Assembly (NCBI RefSeq): GCF_000227745.2
Contig: NC_018012.1
Location: forward strand, 4,692,501-4,756,500
Reading direction: 5' to 3'
Length of the DNA stretch: 64,000 nucleotides
DNA from: Thiocystis violascens DSM 198
Lineage (GTDB): Bacteria > Pseudomonadota > Gammaproteobacteria > Chromatiales > Chromatiaceae
Positions 1 through 9,172 of this stretch are shown here, piece after piece; position 1 is the first letter of the stretch; each line of letters opens with the position of its first letter. The translations under genes and the position numbers were made by a program. The notes under the pieces were generated by a model, which saw nothing but the letters and a program-made list of their open reading frames with translations, was not told the DNA's origin and ran no database searches.

Positions 1-190
1 AGCCTGCACCGGCGAAGATCGCGGCGTTGAGGATGACCGCCAGACACCATGCCTGAACGATGGCGAGTAGGCCGTTTGCCGTATTCAGCCAGATGGTGAA
101 TGCGAGTGCGTTTCCGGCCAGTGGCCGTTGGGATTTGAGCCAGCTATTGACGGACATGTACGGTGGTTCCGAGGATGACTCCGGCGACAT
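1..190 (-). CDS. cydD: CydD, N-terminal part of the cytochrome bd assembly ABC exporter (partial)
   Basis: The reverse strand reads out of the window and gives only about the first 60 residues. The stretch WLKSQ, then a segment containing WLNTANGLLAIVQAW and LAVILNAAIF, matches the N-terminal region and first membrane helix of CydD. CydD is half of the CydDC ABC exporter, which moves cysteine/glutathione to the periplasm and is needed to assemble cytochrome bd oxidase. Two ATG starts are possible, at 190 (MSPESSS) and 157 (MSVNSWLK); neither has a clear ribosome binding site. The ATPase domain lies outside the window, so the call rests on N-terminal similarity only. Confidence 0.7.
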   Translation of the reverse strand, partial: MSPESSSEPPYMSVNSWLKSQRPLAGNALAFTIWLNTANGLLAIVQAWCLAVILNAAIFAGAG

Positions 191-328
191 CGGAACGGCG
201 AGGATACGGAACCCGTCGATGCTGGGCAATGCCGATTCGTCAAACGCGACCCGCGAGGAATCCGGGTTCGCATCGGGCTATACTCGGTTGAGTTAAGTCA
301 ACGTTGACTGAATCGATGGAGTCACTGG

Positions 329-931
329 ATGTCGCTGCAACCGAAAGCCGCTTACAACTTTGATGACTACCTCGCGGTCGAGCGCGAGGCCATCGACGAG
401 AAACACGAATATGTCGCGGGCCATGTCTATGCGATGACTGGCGCGAGCTACAACCATAATCTGATCACCGCCAACCTGGTTCGACGGCTGGGCAATCAAC
501 TTGACGCCGGTCCCTGCACGGTGCTCTCCAACGACATGCGCGTTCGCGTCGAGACCGCCGATGCCAGCACCTATCCGGATATCGTCGCGCTCTGCGACGA
601 ACCGGCCTTCCACGACGAGCGCAGCGACGTTCTGACCAATCCGATCCTGCTGATCGAGGTGCTGTCGCCGTCGACCGAGGGCTATGACCGTGGCGGCAAG
701 TTCGCCATCTATCGCGCGCTGCCGAGTCTGCGGCAATATGTTCTTGTCGCCCAGGATCGCTATTCGGTCGACGTGTTCACCCGTCGGGACGATGATCGCT
801 GGGTATTGACCGCCTATTCCGACCCGGACGATCTGATCCGCTTCGACGCCATCGAGTGCGCCGTGCCGATGGCGGAGATCTACGCCAGGGTGCGGTTCGA
901 GCCAGAGGAGACGCGCGGCCATGCCGGATGA
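329..931 (+). CDS. Uma2-family PD-(D/E)XK nuclease-like protein
   Basis: A 200-residue protein of the Uma2 (DUF820) family, common as scattered single genes in cyanobacteria and purple sulfur bacteria. Family hallmarks visible are the YLAVEREAIDEKHEYV opening, the H-N segment YNHNLITANL, the strand YPDIVALCDE with the metal-binding D, and LLIEVLSPSTEGYDRGGKF with the E and downstream K of a PD-(D/E)XK fold. The active-site pattern looks complete, so the protein could be a nuclease, but the biological role of the family is not settled. It stands alone between cydD (opposite strand) and a two-gene XpaC/TelA unit. Confidence 0.85.
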   Translation: MSLQPKAAYNFDDYLAVEREAIDEKHEYVAGHVYAMTGASYNHNLITANLVRRLGNQLDAGPCTVLSNDMRVRVETADASTYPDIVALCDEPAFHDERSDVLTNPILLIEVLSPSTEGYDRGGKFAIYRALPSLRQYVLVAQDRYSVDVFTRRDDDRWVLTAYSDPDDLIRFDAIECAVPMAEIYARVRFEPEETRGHAG

Positions 932-1052
932 TCTGACGCCGCACCGCCCAACCCCGCCCGCTCGGCCACCCCTGGGCGCGCGGATTCTTGGCGTCGTGCT
1001 TCTCCTGTCCAGCGTCGGACTGGTCTCCTGTCAGGCGCTGTTTACATGGTGA
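921..1052 (+). CDS. Small lipoprotein-like ORF of 43 residues (doubtful)
   Basis: A short frame starts with ATG inside the last codons of the Uma2 gene and encodes a proline-rich start followed by one hydrophobic stretch (ILGVVLLLSSVGLVSC), which resembles a lipoprotein signal with Cys after LVS. It is followed by only six residues. It may be a small translationally coupled protein upstream of the XpaC-like gene, or chance coding in GC-rich DNA. No homology was recognised. Confidence 0.25.
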   Translation: MPDDLTPHRPTPPARPPLGARILGVVLLLSSVGLVSCQALFTW

Positions 1053-1110
1053 ACGCATCGCCCCGGCGCGCGTGCCGGCCCTGCTCGCGGACTGGATTCC
1101 CGGAGCGAGG

Positions 1111-1902
1111 ATGTCCCGGTTGAAAGGCGCGCTCCTGTTTCTGCTGCCGCTGCCGCTCTTGTTCGGCGCGCTGATCGGGCTGGGTGCCGGTCGGCTCGAC
1201 GCTTTTCTGGGCGATGGCGCCGGATTCGTGCTCTTCATGGTCGCCGCCTCTCTGACCCGTCGCGGTATCCTGTCCGCCCAGTCGCGGCAGACCCCGCGTT
1301 TCGCCCGTTTGGAGCGGTTTCCGCTCAAAACCATCGGCGGACTGCTCACGGGTTTCGCCACGGGCCTGACCGCCTTCGTCGCGGTCGGTCATGGGCTTGC
1401 GCTCAGTCTGACTTTCGCGGCGTTGGCGCTGCTCGGGTTTCATCTGGTCTATGGGCTCGAACCGCTGGGCCGGCCGCGCCCCTTCGATCTTGGCGACGAG
1501 CGGGCCAGAAAGGTTGCCGACGCGCTCGCCGAGGCGGAACGCAAACTCATCGAACTGGAGCGCGCGGCGACGACCATCGCCAATCCCGAATTGAAACTTC
1601 GGTTGCAACGCATTGGCCGTCAGGGGCGCGTCATCCTCAACCAGATCGCGGATCGCCCGACCGATCTGTTTCGGGCGCGCAAGTTTCTGAACGTCTATCT
1701 GGAGGGGGTGCAGCAGGTCGCCGACGGCTATGCCCGCACGCACCGTCTGGCCGATTCGCGCGAACTGGAGCAGAATTTCCGCACGGTCCTGGCGACGGTC
1801 GAGGAGGTCTTCGACGAACAGCATCGGCGTCTGCTGAAAACCGACTTGATGGATCTCGACGTTCAGATCGAGGTGTTGAAGAAGCAATTGACGCAACTTT
1901 AA
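1111..1902 (+). CDS. XpaC-like 5-bromo-4-chloroindolyl phosphate hydrolysis family protein
   Basis: A 263-residue membrane protein. The start at 1111 is chosen because GGAG/GAGG sits directly upstream; longer frames begin in unlikely sequence. Three or so hydrophobic segments lie in the first 120 residues (LLFLLPLPLLFGALIGLG, then FVLFMVAAS, then a helix around FAALALLGFHLVYG). They are followed by a soluble helical domain rich in charged residues with the ARKFLNVYLEGVQQVADGYA motif seen in XpaC-family proteins. Together with the TelA gene three bases downstream it forms the familiar XpaC-TelA pair linked to tellurite/toxic anion and envelope stress tolerance. Its biochemical activity is unknown. 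Confidence 0.75.
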   Translation: MSRLKGALLFLLPLPLLFGALIGLGAGRLDAFLGDGAGFVLFMVAASLTRRGILSAQSRQTPRFARLERFPLKTIGGLLTGFATGLTAFVAVGHGLALSLTFAALALLGFHLVYGLEPLGRPRPFDLGDERARKVADALAEAERKLIELERAATTIANPELKLRLQRIGRQGRVILNQIADRPTDLFRARKFLNVYLEGVQQVADGYARTHRLADSRELEQNFRTVLATVEEVFDEQHRRLLKTDLMDLDVQIEVLKKQLTQL

Positions 1903-1922
1903 GAATGGCTTGGAGGATCGCG

Positions 1923-3119
1923 ATGGCGGATGAACATGAGAGTCGGAAAGACGTTTCCCGCGACACGCCCGAGGCGTCCGCATCGGCGCCTGACATGGAT
2001 TTAACCGCAGTGGCTCCAGCCAGCATCCAGGCGCCGATGACCCTCGACGCGCACCCCGTGGCGCCCGTCGAGGATCCCGAGGTCGCGGGCCTGCTTCAGG
2101 AACTGAATCTGGCCGATTCGCACTCGATCCTCTTCTTCGGCGCCAAGGCGCAGGAACGGCTCACCGAAATCTCGGACCAGATGCTGGAGGGCGTGCGGGC
2201 AAAGGATGTCGGCCCGGCGGGCGCGGCGCTGAGCGAGATGGTCACGACCCTCAAGGGGTTCGATGTCGAGGACCTCGATCCCAATCGCAAGCCGGGGTTT
2301 CTGTCCCGACTGATGGGCAAGGGCCGGCCCGTGGTCAGGTTCCTGCAGGAATACGAGGTGGTGCGCGATCAGATCGAGGACATCTCCAGGGCGCTGGAGC
2401 GTCATCAGACCAAGCTGCTGACGGACGTGACCGCGCTCGATCGGCTCTATGCCGCCAATCTCGATTATTTCCGCGCACTGGAGCGCTATATCGCCGCCGG
2501 CGAACGGAAGCTGACGGAACTCGACGAGACGACGATCCCAGCCCTGGCCGCCCAGGTCGAGGCGGGCAAGGACATGGTCGAAGTCCAGAAACTCAAGGAT
2601 CTGCGCGGTGCCCGCGATGAACTGGAGCGCCGGATCCATGATCTGAAACTAACCCGGCAGGTTTCGATGCAGGGTCTGCCGAGCATCCGACTGGTGCAGG
2701 AGAACGACAAGGGACTGATCAACAAGATCAATTCGACCCTCGTCAATACGGTTCCGCTGTGGCGCCAGCAACTGGCCCAGGCGGTGACCATCTATCGCTC
2801 CGCCGAGGCCGCCGACACCCTCAAGGCGGCGACCGATCTGACCAACGATCTGTTGCGCGCCAATGCCGGGAATCTCAAGTCGGCCAATGCCGAGGCGCGG
2901 CGTCAGATCGAGCGCGGTGTTTTCGATATCGAGGTGGTCAAGCAGGCCAACCGGACCCTGATCGAGACCATCGAGGAAAGCCTCGCGATCGCCGACGAGG
3001 GCAAGCGCGCCCGTGCCGCCGCCAGCCGCGAGCTGGAGCAGTTGGAAGCGGATTTGCGCCGGACGCTCACGTCGGCCAGCGCACGCGGCGGGGCGGCGAG
3101 CGCTGGTCAGTCATCCTGA
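1923..3119 (+). CDS. telA: TelA-family toxic anion resistance protein
   Basis: A 398-residue, almost wholly helical soluble protein of the TelA/KlaA family. Start 1923 follows a GGAGG at 1912-1916 with good spacing; an ATG at 1905 lies upstream of that site and is unlikely. Family features include the segment RFLQEYEVVRDQIEDISRAL, LDRLYAANLDYFRALERYI, the VQENDKGLINKINSTLVNT block and LLRANAGNLKSANAEARRQIERG. Such proteins are found with tellurite resistance and phage/colicin protection clusters, but here only the XpaC-like partner is present. The two genes are separated by 20 bases and are probably one transcript. Confidence 0.85.
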   Translation: MADEHESRKDVSRDTPEASASAPDMDLTAVAPASIQAPMTLDAHPVAPVEDPEVAGLLQELNLADSHSILFFGAKAQERLTEISDQMLEGVRAKDVGPAGAALSEMVTTLKGFDVEDLDPNRKPGFLSRLMGKGRPVVRFLQEYEVVRDQIEDISRALERHQTKLLTDVTALDRLYAANLDYFRALERYIAAGERKLTELDETTIPALAAQVEAGKDMVEVQKLKDLRGARDELERRIHDLKLTRQVSMQGLPSIRLVQENDKGLINKINSTLVNTVPLWRQQLAQAVTIYRSAEAADTLKAATDLTNDLLRANAGNLKSANAEARRQIERGVFDIEVVKQANRTLIETIEESLAIADEGKRARAAASRELEQLEADLRRTLTSASARGGAASAGQSS

Positions 3120-3218
3120 GACGATTCCACGCTTCCATTTTTCGTCAGATTCTGTATATTTGCGCGTTTACCTGCGGGGCTATCCCGCAACGCCCACACG
3201 TCTGAGCCAGGACTGCAC

Positions 3219-3482
3219 ATGGTCACGATTCGCCTATCTCGGGGTGGTTCCAAGAAGAACCCCTTTTATCAGATTGTTGTCGCCGACATCCGCGCCAAGC
3301 GCGACGGCCGTTATATCGAGCGGCTTGGATTCTTTAATCCCAACGCCAGGGGCGGCGAGATTCCGCTGCGCGTCGATCGCGAACGCGCCGATTATTGGAT
3401 CCGTCAGGGCGCCCAGCCGACCGACCGCGCCAAGCAGTTGCTGAAGCAGGCGGCACGCGAGGCGGCGGCAGTCGCGGCCTGA
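3219..3482 (+). CDS. rpsP: 30S ribosomal protein S16
   Basis: An 87-residue protein with the S16 signature [20 protein letters not shown], then [11 protein letters not shown] and [17 protein letters not shown]16 is an early-binding small-subunit protein needed for 30S assembly. It opens the conserved rpsP-rimM-trmD-rplS operon. A -10-like TATATT at 3155-3160 precedes it, though no convincing -35 is visible. Confidence 0.98.
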   Translation: MVTIRLSRGGSKKNPFYQIVVADIRAKRDGRYIERLGFFNPNARGGEIPLRVDRERADYWIRQGAQPTDRAKQLLKQAAREAAAVAA

Positions 3483-3501
3483 GCCTTTACGCGTCATCTC
3501 G

Positions 3502-4020
3502 ATGACCGTCACGGCTACACGAACTGATCCGTCGCGCATCGTCGTTGGACGCATTGCGGGCGTTTACGGGCTCAAGGGCTGGGTGAAAGTCGTCTCGGAA
3601 ACCGATCCGCGCGACGGCATTCTCGGCTACGCGCCCTGGCTGATTGGCCCGGAAGCGACGCCGCGCAGGCTCTCCGAGCGTAAGCTGCATGGGAAGGGCA
3701 TGATCGTCAGGCTCGATGGCTGCGAGGATCGCGACGCCGCCGCGCAATTGGTCGGTCAGGAGATCGCGGTGACCCGCGAGCAATTGCCCCCGCCGCGTCC
3801 GGACGAGTTTTACTGGTTTGACCTGGAAGGGCTCGCGGTCGTCACCGTCGCCGGTGTCGATCTCGGTCGGGTGAACCATCTTTTTTCGACCGGCGTCAAC
3901 GACGTGCTGGTGGTCAAGGGCGAGCGCGAGCGTCTGCTGCCGTTTGCCTGGGGCGACGTGGTGAAGGATGTCGATTTCGAACGTCGCCGGATCGAAGTCG
4001 ATTGGGATCCTGACTTTTAA
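3502..4020 (+). CDS. rimM: Ribosome maturation factor RimM
   Basis: A 172-residue protein with the two-domain RimM layout: an N-terminal RimM barrel (IVVGRIAGVYGLKGWVKV, residues about 12-30) and a C-terminal PRC-barrel (FYWFDLEGLAVV to LLPFAWGDVVKDVDFERRRI). RimM binds S19 in the 30S head and helps 16S processing. It sits 19 bases after rpsP and 36 before trmD, the standard order in gammaproteobacteria. The start ATG follows a weak ribosome site, consistent with coupling to rpsP. Confidence 0.97.
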   Translation: MTVTATRTDPSRIVVGRIAGVYGLKGWVKVVSETDPRDGILGYAPWLIGPEATPRRLSERKLHGKGMIVRLDGCEDRDAAAQLVGQEIAVTREQLPPPRPDEFYWFDLEGLAVVTVAGVDLGRVNHLFSTGVNDVLVVKGERERLLPFAWGDVVKDVDFERRRIEVDWDPDF

Positions 4021-4056
4021 ACCGCAACGTCTTTCGGGCGGCTAACGCTTTCAGCC

Positions 4057-4806
4057 ATGCGCTTCGATGTCGTCACCCTGTTTCCGGATCTGTTCCGCAT
4101 TCTGTCGGATCAGGGCGTCACCGGACGGGCCATGACCCGCGGTCTGGCCGAACTGCATCTCTGGAATCCGCGGGATTACACCCAGGATGTCCATCGCACC
4201 GTCGATGACCGACCCTATGGCGGCGGTCCCGGCATGGTGATGAAGGTCGAGCCGCTCCGCGATGCCATTGCCGACGCGCGCGCGGCGGCCCCGACAAGCC
4301 GGGTCGCCTATCTGTCCCCCCAGGGGCGGTTGCTCGATCAGGCCGCCATCGGCGAGATTGCCGCCCAACCCGGCTGGATTCTGGTGGCCGGTCGCTACGA
4401 AGGGATCGACGAACGCCTGATCGCGGCGCAGGTGGACGAGGAATGGTCGATCGGCGACTACGTCCTGAGCGGCGGCGAACTGCCGGCCATGGTCGTGATG
4501 GACGCCGCGATCCGGCTCTTGCCCGGCGCGCTCGGACATGCCGATTCGGCCCGTCAGGACTCCTATATGGACGGGCTGCTGGATTGCCCGCATTACACCC
4601 GCCCGGAACGGATCGACGGCTGTTCGGTTCCGTCCGTGCTGATCGGCGGCGATCATGCCGCGATCGAACGTTGGCGGCTACGTCAGGCGCTGGGCCGGAC
4701 TTGGCTGCGGCGCCCGGAATTGCTGAAGCGGCGCGGGCTGAACCCGGCCGAGCAGGCGTTACTCGATGAATTTGTCCTGGCCCATCATCAAGATGACGCC
4801 GGCTGA
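4057..4806 (+). CDS. trmD: tRNA (guanine-N1-)-methyltransferase TrmD
   Basis: A 249-residue SPOUT-family methyltransferase that makes m1G37 in tRNAs reading CNN codons, preventing +1 frameshifts. Visible motifs are [13 protein letters not shown] at the start, [14 protein letters not shown], the trefoil-knot SAM site with [11 protein letters not shown] and [19 protein letters not shown], and the catalytic Asp region [15 protein letters not shown]. Length and order within the rpsP operon are normal. Confidence 0.98.
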   Translation: MRFDVVTLFPDLFRILSDQGVTGRAMTRGLAELHLWNPRDYTQDVHRTVDDRPYGGGPGMVMKVEPLRDAIADARAAAPTSRVAYLSPQGRLLDQAAIGEIAAQPGWILVAGRYEGIDERLIAAQVDEEWSIGDYVLSGGELPAMVVMDAAIRLLPGALGHADSARQDSYMDGLLDCPHYTRPERIDGCSVPSVLIGGDHAAIERWRLRQALGRTWLRRPELLKRRGLNPAEQALLDEFVLAHHQDDAG

Positions 4807-4827
4807 GAACAGGAGCGAAGGAAAACC

Positions 4828-5172
<345 letters not shown>

Positions 5173-5174
5173 GC

Positions 5175-6614
5175 TTGTCGCCAACCTTCTACTGGCACGA
5201 TTACGAAACCTGGGGCGCCGACCCCCGTCGTGATCGTGCCTGTCAGTTCGCCGGTCTACGCACCGATACCGATCTGAACGAGGTCGGCGATCCGCTGGTG
5301 CTGTTCTGTCGCCCCGCGACGGATCTGCTGCCCCAGCCGGAGGCCTGTCTCATCACCGGCATCACGCCGCAACTTGCCGAGCGCGAGGGTCTGGTCGAGG
5401 CCGAATTCGCCGCACGCATCCATGCCGCGCTGAGCGAACCCGGCACCTGCGGGGTCGGCTACAACAGTCTCCGCTTCGACGACGAAGTCACCCGCCATCT
5501 GCTATACCGCAATCTCTACGACCCCTACGCGCGCGAATGGCGCAATGGCAATTCGCGCTGGGATCTCATCGATACCCTGCGACTGGCCCATGCCTTGCGC
5601 CCCGACGGTCTGGAGTGGCCGACCCACGAGGATGGCACCGTCTCGTTCAAGCTGGAGCAACTGACCGCCGCCAACGCCATCGGTCATGCTCAGGCGCACG
5701 ACGCGCTCGCTGACGTGCGCGCCACGCTCGCGCTCGCGCGCCGGCTGCGTCAGGCCCAGCCCCGGTTGTTCGACTATACGCTGACCCTGCGCGACAAGCG
5801 GCGTGGGCGCGATCTGCTCGCCAAGGGCGAGCCGCTGCTGCATGTCTCCGCCCGCTATCCCGCCGCCCTGGGGTGTCTCGCGCCGGTGTTCCCGGTGGCG
5901 CAACACCCGACGAACGGCAATGGCGTGATCTGCTTCGATCTGCGCGCCGATCCGGCCCAACTCCTCGACCTGTCCGTCGAGGAACTCCGCGCCCGACTCT
6001 TCACTCCGAGCGCGCATTTGCCCGAGGGCGTGGAGCGCGTCCCGCTGAAGACCGTTCATGTCAATCGCGCCCCGGTGCTGGCCACGCTGAAAACCCTGAC
6101 CGCCCAGACCGCCGAGCGCTGGCGGATCGATCCCGATCAGGTCGTTGAACGGGCGCGATGGATCGCGGCATCCGCCGCCGACATCCAGCGCCGCGTCCAG
6201 GCCGCGCATCAACTGCCGGAGGGTCCGGCCGAGACCGACCCTGATCTGATGCTCTACTCCGGCGGCTTTTTCTCCGACCAGGACCGGCGGATCCTGGATG
6301 GGATGCACCGTCTCTCGCCGGCTGAACTGGCGCAAGCGTCGCCGGTTTTCGAGGATGCGCGTCTGCCCCGCATGCTGTTTCGCTATCGCGCCCGCAATTG
6401 GCCCGAGAGTCTAACCCCGGAGGAACGAGAGGATTGGGACGCCGAGCGTCTGACCCGTCTCACCGACCCGGACGGCGGCGGGAGCATCCAGATTGACCCC
6501 TATGAACAGCGTCTGATGGAATTGGCCGAGATCCATGCCGCCGATCCGGGGAAACTCCAGATCCTGGAGGCGCTCTCGGGCTGGGCCGAACAGGTGCTTG
6601 ACGCCGCGATCTAG
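5175..6614 (+). CDS. sbcB: Exodeoxyribonuclease I
   Basis: A 479-residue DnaQ-like 3'-5' exonuclease that degrades single-stranded DNA, with roles in mismatch repair and recombination. The start is a TTG two bases after rplS. The exonuclease motifs are WHDYETWGADP (metal-binding D and E, residues 8-18), VGYNSLRFDDEVTRHLLYRNLYDPY, and AHDALADVRATLALARRL with the conserved H and D. The C-terminal part carries the SH3-like and helical domains of ExoI, ending with LEALSGWAEQVL. It is convergent with trmO; nothing resembling a strong terminator lies between them. Confidence 0.95.
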   Translation: MSPTFYWHDYETWGADPRRDRACQFAGLRTDTDLNEVGDPLVLFCRPATDLLPQPEACLITGITPQLAEREGLVEAEFAARIHAALSEPGTCGVGYNSLRFDDEVTRHLLYRNLYDPYAREWRNGNSRWDLIDTLRLAHALRPDGLEWPTHEDGTVSFKLEQLTAANAIGHAQAHDALADVRATLALARRLRQAQPRLFDYTLTLRDKRRGRDLLAKGEPLLHVSARYPAALGCLAPVFPVAQHPTNGNGVICFDLRADPAQLLDLSVEELRARLFTPSAHLPEGVERVPLKTVHVNRAPVLATLKTLTAQTAERWRIDPDQVVERARWIAASAADIQRRVQAAHQLPEGPAETDPDLMLYSGGFFSDQDRRILDGMHRLSPAELAQASPVFEDARLPRMLFRYRARNWPESLTPEEREDWDAERLTRLTDPDGGGSIQIDPYEQRLMELAEIHAADPGKLQILEALSGWAEQVLDAAI

Positions 6615-6640
6615 AGCATCGTCAGGAAACTCTCGGAAAG

Positions 6641-7366
6641 TCACCGCGCGAGTTCCAACGCCGCGACCGGGTCAACGCCGATCACATTGATCTCGCGGTC
6701 ATCGATACACCAGCGAATATTGAGATCGTAAAGCTGGATTCCGAATTCGCGGCGCTCCGGGTAACGGTCCATGTAGCCGGGGCGGGGATCCTGGGCCAGA
6801 ATCTGTGCGATCAACTCGAACAGTTTGCGTTGGCCGTTGGGATCCGCCAACTCCACGTCCCGGCGAGCGCTTTCCGAAAACGCGACGGGCAGCGCGGTGA
6901 CCCGAGGCGGTGTTGCGAATCCGCTCGATGCCTGGGGGAGCGCATCGGCGTAAGGCACATAGGGTTTGATGTCGAGCACGGGCGTGCCGTCGAGCAGATC
7001 GACCCCGCGCAGTTTGAGCGCCAGCCCCCGCGTATCGCGCTCCACTCCCAGATGCTCCACCGCCGAGATTCCGATGGGGTTGGGCCGATAGGGAGCCCGG
7101 CTGGCGAAAACCCCAACCGTCTCGCGGCCGCCCAGGCGCGGCGGCCGCACGGTCGGGTGCCAGCCGGCATGCAGGCAATCCTGATGGAAAACAAAGAGAA
7201 TCCACACATGAGAGAAACCGTCGATCCCCTTGAATGCCTCCTCGCGCGCGAAAGGCGGCAGGAGTTCCAGTCGCGCCTCCGCGGCTGTCACCAGTCCGGG
7301 TTGGCGCGGGATGCCGAACTTGTCGGTATAGGGCGAGCGGATGAAGCCGATGGGCTCGAAGTTCAT
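6641..7366 (-). CDS. trmO: tRNA (N6-threonylcarbamoyladenosine(37)-N6)-methyltransferase TrmO
   Basis: A 241-residue TsaA/YaeB-family protein that methylates t6A37 in tRNA-Thr. Start 7366 is chosen because MNFEPIGFIRSPYTDKFGIPRQ is the conserved N-terminus of the family; a longer frame would overlap the divergent rlmD start. Key segments are FSHVWILFVFHQ, the PYRPNPIGISAVEHLGV SAM-binding motif, LDGTPVLDIKPYVPYADA and YDLNIRWCIDDREINVIGVDPV at the C-terminus. It is transcribed divergently from rlmD, another RNA methyltransferase, with about 90 bp between starts. Confidence 0.93.
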   Translation of the reverse strand: MNFEPIGFIRSPYTDKFGIPRQPGLVTAAEARLELLPPFAREEAFKGIDGFSHVWILFVFHQDCLHAGWHPTVRPPRLGGRETVGVFASRAPYRPNPIGISAVEHLGVERDTRGLALKLRGVDLLDGTPVLDIKPYVPYADALPQASSGFATPPRVTALPVAFSESARRDVELADPNGQRKLFELIAQILAQDPRPGYMDRYPERREFGIQLYDLNIRWCIDDREINVIGVDPVAALELAR

Positions 7367-7457
7367 GGGTAAAGGGATCCGGTGGAGATTCGGTGCGCGG
7401 CGCCGATGATCGTATCGTAACGGCTCGACCATCTTCCAATCCGAATGAAGGACATCT

Positions 7458-8786
7458 GTGTCAAGAAAACGCAAACCACTTCCTCAGGAGCCCGTCGAGG
7501 CCGATATCGAATCGCTGACCCACGAGGGCAGGGGACTCGCTCACATCGACGGCAAGGCGGTCTTCGTCGATGGCGCGCTTGCGGGCGAGCGGGTGCGCTT
7601 CCGCTACACCCGTCTGCAACGCCGCTTCGATGAGGGAACGGTCGTCGAGGTGCTGCGCGCGGCCCCCGAACGTGTCGAACCGAAGTGCCCGCATTTTGGC
7701 GTCTGCGGCGGTTGCAGTCTGCAACACATGGACACGACGGCCCAGATCCGGATGAAACAGGCGAGTCTGGCGGATGTCTTCGCACGCATCGGCAAGGTCG
7801 CCCCGGAGCGCTGGCTGGATCCCCTGGTCGCCGGTCATTGGGGCTACCGGCGCAAGGCGCGCCTCGGGGTGCGTCATGTCCTCAAGAAAGGGCGGACCCT
7901 GGTCGGCTTTCGTGAGCGCGGCAATGCCTATCTCGCCGATCTGACCCGCTGCGAGGTGCTGCATCCGGCGGTCGGCGAGCGCCTCCGGATCCTCGCCGAG
8001 ACGGTCGACAGCTTGAGCATCCGCGATCAGGTGCCGCAGATCGAGGTCTCGATGGGCGACGGACCTTGCGTGCTGGTGTTCCGAGCGATGCAGACGCCGA
8101 GCGCGGCGGATGTCGAGGCGCTCCTGTCGCTGGCCGGGCGTGAGGGCTTTCATGTCTATCTTCAGGAAGGCGGCGTCGAGACCATCCGTCCTCTGCCGGG
8201 CCAAGGCATTGACCTTCACTACAAGCTGCCGCGCCATGAGATCCGGATCGAGTTCCAGCCAAACGATTTCACCCAGGTCAATCTGGAACTGAATCGGCTG
8301 ATGGTGGATCGCGCGCTCGAACTGCTGGACGTGCAACCGGACGACGCCGTGCTGGATCTGTTCTGCGGACTGGGGAATTTCACCCTGCCGCTGGCGCGTC
8401 AGGCAACGTCAGTGGTCGGTGTCGAGGGCGAGGCCGGACTGGTGGCGCGGGCGGAGTCCAACGCGGCGCGCAACGGGATCGGCAACGCGCGGTTTTATAC
8501 CGCCAATCTCGATGGCGAACTGGATCTTCAGCCCTGGATGCGCGAACGTTTTACCCGCGCGCTGCTGGATCCCCCGCGCAGCGGCGCCTTGCAAGTGCTG
8601 GACTGTCTGCCGCGCCTGGGCGTCGAGCGGATTCTCTATGTCTCCTGTAACCCCGCGACCCTGGCGCGGGATGCCGATCGGCTGGTCAATGGACTTGGCT
8701 ACAAGCTGCGAGCGGCGGGCGTGATGGATATGTTTCCGCATACCGCGCATGTCGAATCCATGGCGCTGTTCGAACGTGAAACCTAA
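7458..8786 (+). CDS. rlmD: 23S rRNA (uracil(1939)-C5)-methyltransferase RlmD
   Basis: A 442-residue iron-sulfur, SAM-dependent RNA methyltransferase. The start is GTG at 7458 with AAGGA five bases upstream. Domains: an N-terminal TRAM (residues about 10-65), the [4Fe-4S] Cys set CPHFGVCGGCSLQH plus a later Cys in TRCEVLHP, a SAM fold with VLDLFCGLGNFTLPLA, LLDPPRSGA, and YVSCNPATLARD containing the catalytic Cys. It acts on U1939 of 23S rRNA. A hairpin-T6 terminator follows at once. Confidence 0.96.
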   Translation: MSRKRKPLPQEPVEADIESLTHEGRGLAHIDGKAVFVDGALAGERVRFRYTRLQRRFDEGTVVEVLRAAPERVEPKCPHFGVCGGCSLQHMDTTAQIRMKQASLADVFARIGKVAPERWLDPLVAGHWGYRRKARLGVRHVLKKGRTLVGFRERGNAYLADLTRCEVLHPAVGERLRILAETVDSLSIRDQVPQIEVSMGDGPCVLVFRAMQTPSAADVEALLSLAGREGFHVYLQEGGVETIRPLPGQGIDLHYKLPRHEIRIEFQPNDFTQVNLELNRLMVDRALELLDVQPDDAVLDLFCGLGNFTLPLARQATSVVGVEGEAGLVARAESNAARNGIGNARFYTANLDGELDLQPWMRERFTRALLDPPRSGALQVLDCLPRLGVERILYVSCNPATLARDADRLVNGLGYKLRAAGVMDMFPHTAHVESMALFERET

Positions 8787-8820
8787 AAAGAGCTGCCAGC
8801 TTCCAGCAGCCAGCTTTTTT
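8785..8820 (+). terminator. Rho-independent terminator of rlmD
   Basis: Directly behind the rlmD stop, AAAAAG and GCTGC pair with GCAGC and CTTTTT around a short loop, with a small bulge, and the right arm runs into six T residues. The bidirectional A/T arms could also stop transcription coming from the right. Confidence 0.6.
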
Positions 8821-8883
8821 GAATCAGCAACTTGGCCAATGATTGTCGAATGGGGTGAACGGAAAAATCGCACTCCGTGGCTG

Positions 8884-9055
8884 ACATTGAAGCCGTTCAT
8901 GGTTCGACAAGCTCACCACGAACGGCTTCAATGTCACCACGAACGGCTTCAATGTCACCACGAACGGTTTCAATGTCACCACGAACGGCTTCAATGTCAC
9001 CACGAACGGCTTCAATGTCACCACGAACGGCTTCAATGTCACCACGAACGGATGA
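8884..9055. repeat. Hairpin element followed by six 21-bp tandem repeats
   Basis: A near-perfect inverted repeat (arms 8884-8903 and 8915-8934, 19 of 20 bases pairing) encloses an 11-nt loop TCGACAAGCTC. The right arm then continues as contiguous 21-bp units from 8930 to 9055; each contains CACCACGAACGGCTTC plus AATGT, with one variant (GGTTTC) and a last unit that decays to GGATGA. The 386 bases between rlmD and the CYTH gene hold this array, the terminator and the inverted-repeat element at 9087, and no gene. Confidence 0.9.
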
Positions 9056-9086
9056 AACCTGGGTATGAGCTTTTCCGGAAATCGCC

Positions 9087-9172
9087 TTAAACCGCGCCAC
9101 CTCCGACAGTTGTATATGCTGCCGAGATTGATCCAATCCAATAACATCGCAAACACGCTGGGCGCGGTTTAA
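9087..9172. repeat. 86-bp inverted-repeat element (copy A)
   Basis: TTAAACCGCGCC at 9087-9098 is mirrored exactly by GGCGCGGTTTAA at 9161-9172. The right end shares 18 identical bases with a second copy at 29198-29215, and the overall size (86 versus 84 bp) also matches, while the interiors differ. The right end abuts the ATG of the CYTH gene, leaving that gene without a visible ribosome binding site. Confidence 0.65.

Noticed and set aside
8930-9055. Possible CRISPR array
   Set aside because: The 21-bp units are contiguous with no spacers and no cas genes nearby; they derive from a hairpin arm.
9087-9172. Integron attC site
   Set aside because: The ends read GGTTTAAA and do not fit the GTTRRRY/RYYYAAC core, and no integrase or cassette genes are near.
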